The position numbers and the translations under genes are program-made. From Axinella damicornis (Eukaryota > Porifera > Demospongiae > Axinellida > Axinellidae), in NCBI GenBank assembly GCA_963931865.1, contig OZ007506.1, positions 6,713,393-6,777,392 of the forward strand: 64,000 nucleotides of DNA, read 5' to 3'. Positions within the stretch are counted from its first letter, which is position 1, and each line of letters starts with the position of its first letter. The notes under the pieces are model-generated. The model had not been told where the DNA came from. It searched no databases and saw only the letters and a program-made list of their open reading frames with translations. Shown here piece by piece: positions 35,364 to 45,677 of the stretch.

Positions 35364-36651
35364 ATCGCCTAGCATAGTACTAATAGCTAGCACACCACAG
35401 ATTTCTGGGAAGCAGCTACAATTGGTATTTCCCAAAGACAGTCTGCACGCTCCACGTCATTCAAGCACTCCTATTATGTCTTGTGGCATACTATTGGAAG
35501 ATTACGGTACTACACAAACATGTGACTGTCATGTGATGCTCATGTGACAGTCATGACTATAAATATTGGTAAATGGAAATCTCCTCGATTTGGTTGGTTA
35601 ACTGTGGAATATAAATGAGTGCTGAGTACCTTAGTGTGGGGCAACTAAAACATGGAAACATAGTCAGGTCACATTTGTAGCTACATGTATGTATGTATGT
35701 ATGTATGTATGTATGTATGTATGTATGTGTGTATGTATGTATGTATGTATACATATGTGTATGTATATGTTCCACGCAATCTAAGAATTTGAGATTGTGT
35801 TGCGCATTCTCAGAATCCGGAATTGCAACTGATTGTGAGATTGCGCAAACCATAAGTGTGCAACCTTGAGATTGCACAAAATACAAGGTGCAATATCAAG
35901 TTTGTGTAAAAGAAACTAGAAGAGTTGGATGGCATTGGCTACAGGGTCTTTGGATTTTCGTCTGGCCATAAAGTTGAAGACATCAATAGTGGCCTAGAAA
36001 GAAAATGATTACAGCACTTACAACTTTGTCCCAACGGCACGTTTTGGCGCATAAGCGCCAGTGCATGACGTCTTGGTCAGAATCTTCATGGGTCTTTCGT
36101 GAGAGCAGTAGTTTCCAAAGACAGCAACAAGCATGAGCAACGGCAGCCAACGGGAAGACAAAGAGCTCATAGTGTTTGCAGATTCTACACTCGACTATAA
36201 CCACAGCTATGTGTTGTAGGACATATGTATTGAACTGCAGCTGAGACTGTTCTGCTTATCTTTCCCAATTGATATTCGTATATATGAAACCTTACGTATG
36301 TTGGTGGGTGTGCCCATATTCGACCTTATTTGTATTAGGCATTGGCTGGCTAGGGTTAGGTGGCAGTCATAGCTAACAATGGCCATGTCCACACTTAAAC
36401 TCTCTTACCATGCAAAGAAAGTGTGCAGGCTATACGGTAATTTTCATCAGAGGATGGTAGCTATTGAAAAATCATTTCATTCACCATTGTTTGTACAGAT
36501 TATGACTGCTACAATTATCAATATTATGTCCTGAATCTACAGTTGTCCTGCATTCTACAAGTCTAGTTATAGTACAGTTCAGAGTTAACACTGTTTAGCA
36601 TGTGAGCTGCAGAAGGTAGTGGGTTTGGTGCTGCGTTACTTGCCCAGACCT
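35364..36651. other. Intergenic: microsatellite, transposon relics, duplicated promoter-like segment
   Basis: 35686-35760 is an ATGT microsatellite. 35770-35885 is a decayed relative of the 58-kb foldback element (tgagattgcgcaaa motifs). 36003-36165 resembles 47590-47800, the region ending in a putative first exon. 36200-36600 is shared with the downstream flanks of the other peptide genes. No gene called. Confidence 0.55.
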
Positions 36652-36981
36652 TTAAGAGTAACAAGTGCTAAATAGGTGAAGCATTGCGGAAGAAATGGGG
36701 GATCCAGAGTGAAGCAGTCTGGATTGATACAGTTTGTTGCTCGTGCTGCAGACGTTGACAATTGACAGGATGTTTGCAAGGAGGCGTTCAATAACAGTAG
36801 TTGATGCACCTATGTTTGTGACTGCGGTGGTCACAGGTGGACAATTTCTTCCTGGTGACCGACGTTGACGCCTAAGCTCTCCTTCCCGTACACTGTCACC
36901 AAGACTAGCTGGCATCGCACAGGAATATTCCAGCATCACCGCCACAGTGGCAAGGAGCAGCAACACTGTAGGAAATTTCAT
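36652..36981 (-). pseudogene. Secreted peptide family, member 1 (frameshifted)
   Basis: Starts with the family signal peptide (MKFPTVLLLLATVAVMLEYS) and an Arg-rich pro-region with a dibasic-type site. About 2 bp are missing relative to the other members near 36755-36775. After that the frame leaves the family sequence and stops at 36652. The conserved cysteine-containing C-terminal half and the GK ending persist in another frame, with one of the four cysteines changed. The upstream TATA box is also altered (tactatac at 37069-37076). Likely non-functional. Confidence 0.75.
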
Positions 36982-38681
36982 TTTCAGCAGTTGAGAATAT
37001 GTACTTGGAATGTCTTTTCTTTTCTGTCTTCACCTTTCTGTTGCTGTTTGCGTGTTGGGTATTCGGGTTACTATACACCGCTGGGAGTCTCAAGAAAGAA
37101 CTTAGCTGCCAATGCCGAGGACCATACATGGCTCTGTAGATGTAACACCCTGGGAGTGACTTTCTCTGTGAAATTAATTCATTGGCATTAATATGTCGTG
37201 ATAATCTGTGCCAACACCTGCCATAGCAGGCAACTCACTAACTGCGATCCATTTAACTTGTGCCATAATTCACATCTTCTTGCTTAAGGTTATGGGTACC
37301 TGTTGACCGGAAGTAAAATCTATATACGGGCAGCTGCATGTAATTGCCATTTGTGTGCGAACTAACTTATCCACGCATGAGGCATCTTGTCTCCAAGAAA
37401 GGAAATTGAAGTGGAAGTAAGCACTTAAATCACTGCTAATGACATACATATATCTAGTTCCAGAACTACGTAGTTTTGGAAGGCAGAGTAGTCTGTCTCT
37501 CGCTGCTAGGGGAGTCCTCACCACACCTTTGTTGAACTCCATTGTCCCAGTGCACTTTGGCCTCGAGCTGGAGATTTTTAACAAATTACTTGTTCATTTA
37601 TAGCTCTGGCCCTCAACTTTCATGTCTTCTAGCTGCATCCTGAAGCTAAAGGTGCAGTTCTGTGCACAACAAGAAGGGTTTGTCGCATGGAGAATTTATA
37701 CATGTATGTCGGAGGGGCCAAAGTATCCAGGTAGCCACACCTCTGCAGGGAATTCCTCTTTTATGGAGTGGGCGGGTCTGAATAGGTTCGAGTCCCAGCA
37801 CCGACTTTGTTCCTAGGCAGCGTAAGAATTGGCATGGGCTGCATGAATGTTTATTGCATGGTCTACACGTGTAACAAATAACTTTAAGAAGCCTATGTTT
37901 GTGGTCTGGTTTGCACTCATGCATTTTCAGGCAGCATCCCCAACTTCCCGTGGTTTGTTGCCAGAGTAGCTGCACTCAGCCAGATTCAGTATGCCTGGCC
38001 ACATGATGAAGGAGCTGGTTTCTACTGCCCTCAGGCTCAGAATTTGGTGGTTATGTTTTCCACTTTTTCAGCACACTCAAATCAGCACTTACTCTTGAGT
38101 GCCCAACACCACCTCACACGATTGGTGAGTGCACACAGTCGAGTAAACTTTCACCCCATACAGAAAATTGAGCCATAAGTTTGGGGTGGGCATTCCTTTG
38201 CAAATGGGCTCTTTGCCACAACACCATAGTACACACACGGGCCAGTGAGATTGAGTAGTCGACTATAACCACAGTTGTGTGATGCAGGCCATATGTACTG
38301 AACTGCAGCTCACACTGCATGTTCTATTGCACATGTATACCTTTCCCGGTTGATATAGTAATATATAAAGCCTTATGTATGTTGGTGGGTGTGTCCGCAT
38401 TGGCTGGCTAGGGCTAAGTTAGGTGGTAATCATAGCCAACAGACATACTTTAGTTCTCTTACCATGCAAAGAAAGTGTTGAATAATTTTCATCAGAATAT
38501 GGTAGCTATTGAAAAATCATTTCATTCACCATTGTTTTGTACAGAATATGACTGCTACAATCATCAATAAAATGTCCTGAATCTACAGTTGTCCTGCATT
38601 CAACAAGTCTAGTTATAGTACAGTTCAGAGTTAACACTGTTTAGCATGTGAGCTGCAGAAGGTGGTCGGTTTGGTGCTGCA
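36982..38681. other. Spacer between peptide genes 1 and 2
   Basis: Mostly duplicated sequence. 37285-37510 recurs near 40500-40710 and 43690-43870, 37690-38240 near 43915-44780, and 38250-38680 near 40740-41830 and 44790-45265. These are remnants of the units that carried the peptide gene. ggttcgagtccc at 37787-37798 looks like a tRNA B box but has no tRNA around it. No other gene. Confidence 0.6.
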
Positions 38682-39017
38682 TTACTTGCCCAGACCTCCA
38701 AGAATAGTGAGTGCTAAACAGGTGAGGCAACGCGGAAGATTGAAGGGATCAATAAAGCAGTCTCTGGAGACACAGTTTGTTCCAAGGGCTGCAGATGTTG
38801 TGAGGAAGCCACCAATGTTCCCGAGGGCTATTCCGAGATTAGCACCTGTTTGACGTTTTTGAAGACTAAGCTCTCCTTTCCGTTCATCATGCTCTCCTTT
38901 CCGTTCATCATGCTCTCCTTTCCGTTCATCATCGCCAAAGCTAGCTGGCACCGCATAGGAATATTCCAGCATCACAGCCACAGTGGCAAGGAGCAGCAAC
39001 ACTGTAGGAAATTTCAT
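38682..39017 (-). CDS. Secreted peptide family, member 2
   Basis: Unrecognised 111-residue preproprotein. Signal peptide at residues 1 to about 22. The charged pro-region contains a triplicated 7-residue unit (ERKGEHD type). LQKR follows, a likely convertase site. The mature region is hydrophobic and Gly/Ala-rich (LGIALGNIGGF) and then has four cysteines in the pattern TNC-x4-C-x8-C-x2-C, ending LGGLGK. The ATG is the first in the frame and lies about 96 bp downstream of a TATA box. Appears intronless. Secreted or membrane-active by composition; activity is not inferable from sequence alone. Confidence 0.75.
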   Translation of the reverse strand: MKFPTVLLLLATVAVMLEYSYAVPASFGDDERKGEHDERKGEHDERKGELSLQKRQTGANLGIALGNIGGFLTTSAALGTNCVSRDCFIDPFNLPRCLTCLALTILGGLGK

Positions 39018-39112
39018 TTTCGGCAGTTGAAAATATGTACTTAGAACGTCTTTCCTCGTCTGTCTTCCCCTTCTGTAGTCTTAGCTTTTGCTGTTGCGTG
39101 CTGGGTACTCGG

Positions 39113-39120
39113 CTTATATA
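39113..39120 (-). promoter_or_regulatory. TATA box of peptide gene 2
   Basis: Minus-strand TATATAAG, in the same place relative to the ATG (about 100 bp upstream) as in members 3 and 4. The surrounding cagtgtatataagcc context is conserved. Confidence 0.7.
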
Positions 39121-39531
39121 CACTGCTGGGAGTGTCAAGGAAGAACTAAGCTGCCAATGCTGAGGACCCTACATGGATCTGTGATTGTAACACCCTGGGA
39201 GTGACTTTCTCTGTGAAATTTATTTTGGCATATGTCAAGAAATTCACTTCACTGCAAAAATGATCAGAGAAACTGATAATGATTTGTGCCAACACCTACT
39301 GCCATTGCAGGCAACTCACTAACTGTGATTCTTGTAGCTTCTAAACATCTATATACAACCACTCTATAACTAACATAACACACCTATGGGAGTGGATGAG
39401 GTTGAATGAACTAAATTGCCAAGGCAGCCAAGATGGGTGTTAAGTAGCCTCGTTCCCACTCCTTTTGGTGTTGCAACGTAGTCAGCTTGCATTTGTATGT
39501 GTGTATGTATGTATGTATGTATGTATGTATG

Positions 39532-40125
39532 TACCGTAAATTGAGAATTATTCGAGTTGAAAATATTTCATGTGAAATATTTTCGTGTTAAAATTTTCGT
39601 AGCCCATCCGGGCAATGAAAATATTTTAACATGCACATGAAACATTTTTAACACGTGTACATTTGCGACGCCAAGAAATTCGAGTGATCTGGCATGGAGG
39701 AGTTCGAAACAGTCTGTTGTATTCGAGGCTACCATGTGTACAAAGAATATGGGAGGCAGCAGCTGGAGAAATGCTGATATGTGAGAGGGAGCCACGCAAC
39801 GCTCAAAAATAGTTTGTCTCACCTCCTGTATTGACCATGCTGCTTGCCTGTATCGCTCGTCACCTTCTTCACTTCCTTGTTCGCAAGAGCGATTGCCTGC
39901 GAGGGCAGACAAGAAGATAACGACCCCCTGGGATCGGGAAGACCGTCCTCGGCTTGAAGTAGCTTCGAATTGACATCATTGAACTGTTTCGCAATCAGAG
40001 TTCATACCGTAAAATTATCGTTGTTTGATATAATTAGCTGTCGAAATATTTTCGTGCGTTTAATTTTCGTAACCGTCTCTGTCTACGAAAATATTTTAAC
40101 AACGAAACTTTCCCAAATTACGGTA
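39532..40125. mobile_element. TACCGTAA-ended MITE
   Basis: The left end is taccgtaaattgagaa and the right end the complement of tttcccaaattacggta. Sub-terminal repeats contain gaaaatatttt and ttttcgtaac. About 594 bp, inserted in a GTAT microsatellite. The minus-strand frame at 39568-39912 is not recognised. Confidence 0.75.
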
Positions 40126-40937
40126 CGTATGTGTGTATGTATTTGACAACACATGGATCCTACGTAACAAACATGCTATAGCTAGATGATCCTTCGCCAT
40201 CATGCATGTATGTATGTATGTATGTATGTATGTATGTATGTATTTGTGTATTTGTGTGTGTATGTGGTACGTATATACCGGCATCTGTGTGGCCATGCAG
40301 CCATTATTTGTAGTGCTAGAATGGTACGGAAGATAATGGTTTTGGGTTTTTCACAGGAGGTTATTAGCACTGGTTTTACTGCGAAGCAATTTGAAGGAGA
40401 ATCTAACTAGCATATATATTTTTAGGCTCCATGTGTTGTCAAATAGTAATTTGATTGGAAGCCCCACTGAACTCCTTACGTAATCTTATTCTTAGTTAAG
40501 GTTACGGGCACGTAGGATTGGAGTGTAGCATATATACAGGCAGCTGCATGTTATTGCCGTTTGTGTGCGAAATAAATCATCCATACATGTTGCATCTTTT
40601 GTCTATAAAGAAGGTAATTGAAGTGAAATACGTAGGCACTTAGGTCGCTGCTAATAGCATATATCTAGTGCCAGAGCTAGTTTGGGGAGACAGAGTAGTC
40701 TGTCTCCCAAGATACACAGGCCAGTGAATATGAGTAGTCGACTCTAACCACAGCTGCATGTGTATGTGATGCAGGACATTACTATATTGAACTGCAGCTG
40801 ACACTGTTCTATTGCACATGCATACTTTTCCCAGTTGATATAGCAATATATAAAGCCTTACGTACGTTGGTGGGTGTGTCCATGTTCACTTAAACAATAT
40901 AATGACCTTGTTTGTATTAGGCATTGGCTGGCTAGGG
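40126..40937. other. Spacer: microsatellite and duplicated unit flank
   Basis: A GTAT microsatellite lies at about 40204-40243. 40320-40385 is half of the foldback seen intact at 43391-43601. 40500-40935 is shared with the other peptide-gene spacers. No gene. Confidence 0.6.
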
Positions 40938-41086
40938 TTAACTCTTTACCAACCATAAGAAACAGCTTAGGGAAGCAAAACCCTGTATTAAAGTATAACG
41001 CCTAGTATTAAATTCCCCATATAAATTCTTATGGGCTTATGGGAGCTCATGACGGCTTTTGCAGTCATTGGTTGGTAAAGAGTTAA
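40938..41086. mobile_element. Small piggyBac-like MITE
   Basis: TTAACTCTTTACCAACCA at the left and its exact complement at the right, TTAA at both outer edges, 149 bp in total. Confidence 0.8.
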
Positions 41087-41121
41087 GTGGTAATCATAGC
41101 CAACAGAGACTATGTCCACAC

Positions 41122-41585
41122 TTAGCCCTTTAGGGCCCATAGCGCCAAATCATGTGACTTCCGGCAATGTCCTTGGGAGATAGGTTCTGCGACAGCAGAA
41201 AGGGCGGGACAGGGGGAGGTGGGTGGGTGCACCCGGAGGGTGCAAACAGCATGGCCGTGTCTGGGCTAGGAAGGTCTTGGTCGGCACTGGGAGGGCCATT
41301 TCTGCCGTTTTTGGCATGTAGCTGTCTTGCCTTGTAGGCCCTCCATTTCCGGTGTTCATGGTCCGTGTTTTAGCTACGGCAGGTTGGCCACTTCTCGGGA
41401 GGCTTGATTGCAAGTTTGTTAGTTGGTGGGTGTGGTTAAGTCACGTATATGCTTAGTGTAGCTGAAATTACCTGTGTTAGCAGTTTCGAGGCCAGCAACG
41501 CCAGGGAACAGAAATTAGGGTATGTTTAAGTGTTCTATAGACTGAAAATGACCTAGAGAAAGAAATTTGGGCCCTAAAGAGTTAA
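41122..41585. mobile_element. Second TTAA-type MITE in the peptide cluster
   Basis: The left end ttagccctttagggccca is matched by the inverted right end tgggccctaaagagttaa. One outer TTAA has become TTAG. About 464 bp, GC-rich inside. It lies 36 bp after the 149-bp element. Confidence 0.72.
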
Positions 41586-41830
41586 GCTCTCTTACCATGC
41601 AACGAAAGTGTGGAGGCTAAACATATTTCAGAATAATTTTCATCAGATGATGGTAGCTATTGCAAAATCATTTCATTCACCATTGGTTTGTACAGATTAT
41701 GACTGCTACAATCATCAATAAATGTCCTGATCTACGGTTGTCCTGCATTCTACAAGTCTAGTTATAGTAGAGTTCAGAGTTAACACCATTTAGCATGTGA
41801 GCTGCAGAAGGTGGTGGGTTTGGTGCTGCA

Positions 41831-42190
41831 TTACTTGCCAATACCTCCAAGAGTAACAAGTGCTAAACAGGTGAAGCATCGCCCAGCATTAAAGGGATCA
41901 ATAAAGCAGTCTCTGGAGATACAGTTTGTTCCAATGGCTGCAGACCTTGTAACGAAGCCACCAATGTTCCCGAGGAGGCCTGCAAGAGGTCCTGTAGCTG
42001 CTACACCTGTGTTTGCGACTACGGTGGTTACAGTTGGACAATCCTGGGCGTCTGGTCCATTTCTTCGACGTTTCTGACGACTAGGCTCTTCTTTCCGTTC
42101 ACTGTCGCCAAAACTAGCTGGCACCGCGTGGGAATATTCCAGCATCACAGCCACAGTGGCAAGGAGCAGCAACACTGTAGGAAATTTCAT
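41831..42190 (-). CDS. Secreted peptide family, member 3
   Basis: 119 residues, the most complete member. Signal peptide (to about residue 22). The pro-region contains SERKEEPSRQ, followed by KRRR, a strong convertase site. The mature part starts near DCPTVTTVVANTG, continues with a Gly/Leu-rich stretch (PLAGLLGNIGGF) and the four-cysteine block (TNCISRDCF...RCFTC), and ends LGGIGK. Including the Cys in DCPTV there are five cysteines. The TATA box is at 42289-42295. Three of the four loci share the TNC-x4-C-x8-C-x2-C block in frame. Function unknown. Confidence 0.78.
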   Translation of the reverse strand: MKFPTVLLLLATVAVMLEYSHAVPASFGDSERKEEPSRQKRRRNGPDAQDCPTVTTVVANTGVAATGPLAGLLGNIGGFVTRSAAIGTNCISRDCFIDPFNAGRCFTCLALVTLGGIGK

Positions 42191-42288
42191 CTTCAGCAGT
42201 TGAAAGTATGTACTTGGAACGTCTTTTCTTTTCTGGCTTCACCTTTCTGTATTCTTAGTTTCTGCTGTTTGCGTGTTGGGTATTCGGG

Positions 42289-42295
42289 TTATATA
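42289..42295 (-). promoter_or_regulatory. TATA box of peptide gene 3
   Basis: Minus-strand TATATAA about 100 bp upstream of the ATG, in the conserved family promoter context. Confidence 0.68.
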
Positions 42296-42621
42296 CACTG
42301 CTGGCCCAGTGCTGGAAGAACTTTGCTGCCAATGTCAAGGACCATACATGGCTCTGTAGATGTACCACCCTGGGGAGTGACTTTCTCTGTGAAATTTGTT
42401 TATTGGCATATGGCAAGGAATTCACTTCACCGCAAAAATTATCAGAGAAACTGATAATGATTTGTACCAACACCTTCTGCCATTGCAGGCAACTCACTAC
42501 ATTTAACTTGTAGCTTCTAAACATCTATGACTGGCATAACACGCCTGACTAACTAGGGGAGTGGATGAGGTTGAATGAACTAAATTACTACACCAAAGGC
42601 AGAGCCAAGATGGGTGTTAAG

Positions 42622-43151
42622 TACCGTAGAGACTGGTTAATAGGCGCATGCGCTTATCGCATGCAGCAGCAAGAAAGCATGCGCTTATTATGAGTATCTT
42701 ATTAGCGGCAATGGATCCCGATCATGGAAAGCTGACGAAGATGCTGTGAGCAATGTCATCATATCTACAAGGGAGTATGGTCCCGGGCCGTACTGCATGC
42801 GTGTCTGTGGCGAGATTCTTCAACTTACACACGAGGACAGACGCGATGGCTGTGCCGTCCATTTTGCCACAGTGTATGCCTTGCGAATGGAGAGGTGCAC
42901 GGTAGTAGGCTACGTCCCTCGAGAGTTGTCATGTATGTGTTTGCTATCCAGCGTAGCTTTGAGAGTGCCAGGTGCTCCTGCACGATCTGTCGTTGTGTCT
43001 CGCTAACTCGCAAACACAAATCGATGCATCAGCATTTTTTTTAGGGATTATGCACTAATTAATTGATACATAAGGACAAGAAGGAAGTATGCGCTTTTTT
43101 AAACTTATGCGCTTAATAGCTGCATGCGCCTATTAACCGGTCTCTACGGTA
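42622..43151. mobile_element. TACCGTAGAGAC-ended MITE
   Basis: taccgtagagactggttaat on the left and its complement on the right. The inverted match runs 30 bp with one mismatch, through aggcgcatgc. About 530 bp. Internal subrepeats carry atgcgctta. The TA ends suggest a TA target. The frames at 42746-43006 and 42825-43019 are not recognised. Confidence 0.85.
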
Positions 43152-43390
43152 TAGCCTCATTCCCAGGCCATAGGCTAGGTGTTATGAAACAGTTGTCATC
43201 CCTCCCACCACCCTTTCAGTGTATATACCTATAGCCTCGGTCCCAGGCTCAGAGCCTGGGAACAAGGCTACCTTTTGGTGTTAGCTTGCATTTGTATGTA
43301 TGTATGTATGTATGTAAACACATTGAACCTACGTAACAAGTATGCTAGTTAGATGCTCCTTCACTATAATTGCTTCACGGTACAGCCAGT

Positions 43391-43601
43391 GCTCGTAACT
43401 TCCTGGAAAAACCCATAATCATTTTTTCAGCACCATCATACAATGTCATGTATGTATGTATGTATGTATGTATGTATGTATGTATGTGTGTATGTATATC
43501 TGAAACACTTGTGTGGCCATGCAGCCACTAGCTATTTGTAGTGCTGGGATGGCTCTGAAAAAATGATTATGGGTTTTTCCAGGCGGTTATGAGCAGCAAC
43601 T
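43391..43601. repeat. Foldback with an internal GTAT microsatellite
   Basis: ggaaaaacccataatcattt at 43405 is inverted at about 43559-43583. Between the arms is a GTAT microsatellite at 43448-43495. The left half of a related element is at 40320-40385. Confidence 0.7.
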
Positions 43602-45266
43602 AACTAGCATACGTGTTAGGTTCCATGTGTTGTCAAATGATTGGAAGCCCTACCTAAACTCCTTATTTGGTAAACGCTATAATTCAGTTAAGATTTTGGT
43701 ACCTGTTGACTGGAAGATCTACGTAATTAGTATATATACAGGCAGGCAGCTGCATGTTATTTCAGCAGTAATTTTGTGTGCGAATTAACTTATCCGCGCA
43801 TGCAGCATTTTGTTGTCTCTAAAAAGGATGGAAATAGACTGCCAAAACTAGCTCTGGCACTAGATACGTAAAATTATACTATTAGCAATGATTTAAGTGC
43901 CTATTAATAGGTTTGTTGTATGGAGAATTTATATATGTATGTGGGAGGGGCCAAAGTATCCAGGTATAGCCACACCTCTGCAGGAAGTTTGTCTCTAAAG
44001 GAGTAGGCGGGTCTGAATAGGTTCAAGTCCCAGCACTGACTTTGTTCCTAGGCGGCGTAAGAATTGGTATGGGCTGCATGAATGTTTATTGCATGGTATA
44101 TGCGGGTACCCACAACTTTAAAGCCTATGCGGCTCACACTAGATGTGAGAATCCATAGTAGGCTCAGATGCTTGCAGTTCAGATGTCAAAGGCATGCATT
44201 TCAAATCCGTGCAATGAGTTTTGTTGGACACAACACATAGCTATGCTAGTTTGACATCCTTTCACAGCGCTCATGTGCTCCTGGTTTTGACTATGAACAC
44301 ATAGGCACGATTGCTTGTGCATTTACTGTAGGGTTACAAAATAGCGCCCATGGGCGGTGCACCTTTACATGCTCACCATACTTGGGGGTGGGTGCTCTTT
44401 TAAGTGTTTCCACATTCATATACGAACGACCCATGTTTGTGGTCCGGTTTGCGCTCATACATTTTCAGTCAGCATCCCCAACTCCCCATAGTTTGTTGCA
44501 ACGTACGTGAGTTGAAGGATGCCAGAATAGCTGCAGTCGGCCAGATTCTGGCCACATGATGAAGGAGCTGGTTTCTACTGCCCTCAGGCTCAGAATTTGG
44601 CCGTCAAGTTTTCTGCTTTTTCTGCACACGCAAACCAGCACTTACTCTTGAGTGCCCAACACCTGCTGAGTGCACACATTCAAATAAACTTTGACCCTAT
44701 ACAGAAAATTGAGCCAAACGTTGGGGGTGGGCATTCCTTTGCAGATGGGCACTTTTTCATGACACCACAGTACACACACGGGCCAGTGAATACATATAGT
44801 CGACTATAACCACAGCTATGTGATGTAGGACATAATTATGTATAGAACTGCAGCTGACACTGTTCTATTACACATGCATACTTTTCCCAGTTGATAATAT
44901 AAAGCCTTACAGATGTTGGTGGGTGTGTCCTCCATATTCACTGAAACAGGCATTGGTTGGCTAGGGTTAGGTGGCAATCATAGCCAACAGAGGCCATACG
45001 GGAGTCCTCACTTAAGCTCTCTTACCATGCAAAGAAAGTGTGGAGGCTAAACATATTTCAGAATAATTTTCATCAGATGATGGTACGTAGCTATTGCAAA
45101 ATCATTTCATTCACCATTGTTTTGTACAGATTATGACTGCTACAATCATCAATATTATGTCCTGAATCTACAGTTGTCCTGCATTCTACAAGTCTAGTTA
45201 TAGTACAGTTCAGAGTTAACACTGTTTAGCATGTGAGCTGCAGAAGGTGGTGGGTTTGGTGCTGCA
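43602..45266. other. Spacer between peptide genes 3 and 4
   Basis: Largely duplicated from the 37.3-38.7 kb spacer, with insertions at about 44100-44420 that include a gggggtggg-type repeat. No other gene seen. Confidence 0.55.
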
Positions 45267-45566
45267 TTACTTGCCAATACCTCCAAGAGTAACAAGTGCT
45301 AAACAGGTGAAGCATCGCCCAGCATTAAAGGGATCAATAAAGCAGTCTCTGGAGATACAGTTTGTTCCAATGGCTGCAGACCTTGTAATGAAGCCACCAA
45401 TGTTCCCGAGGAGGCCTGCAAGAGGTCCTGCAGTTTGAACACCTGTGTTTGCGACAACGGTGGTTACAGTTGGACAATCGACGTTTCCTCTTCCTCTACG
45501 CGCACAGGAAAATTCCAGCATCACCGCTGCAGTGGCAAGGAGCAGCAACACTGTAGGAAATTTCAT
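45267..45566 (-). CDS. Secreted peptide family, member 4
   Basis: 99 residues from the family ATG at 45566; the frame stays open upstream but the family start is clear. Signal peptide as in the others. The pro-region is reduced to a short RRGRG segment directly before the Cys-containing mature start, so about 20 residues of the usual pro-region are absent. The mature part is nearly identical to member 3 (same cysteines, same LGGIGK end). The TATA box is at 45671-45677. The near-identity of mature parts against variable pro-regions suggests constraint or recent conversion. Confidence 0.77.
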   Translation of the reverse strand: MKFPTVLLLLATAAVMLEFSCARRGRGNVDCPTVTTVVANTGVQTAGPLAGLLGNIGGFITRSAAIGTNCISRDCFIDPFNAGRCFTCLALVTLGGIGK

Positions 45567-45670
45567 TTTCGGCAGTTGAAAATATGTCCTTGGAACGTCT
45601 TTTCTTTTCTGTCTTCCCCTTTCTGTATTCTTAGCTTTTGCTGTTTGCAATTGAGTGTTGGGTACTCGGC

Positions 45671-45677
45671 TTATATA
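45671..45677 (-). promoter_or_regulatory. TATA box of peptide gene 4
   Basis: Minus-strand TATATAA about 105 bp upstream of the ATG, in the conserved context. Confidence 0.68.

Noticed and set aside
37785..37800. tRNA gene suggested by ggttcgagtccc
   Set aside because: No A box at the right distance and no cloverleaf. The same stretch is part of the duplicated spacer at about 44020 with a mutated B box.
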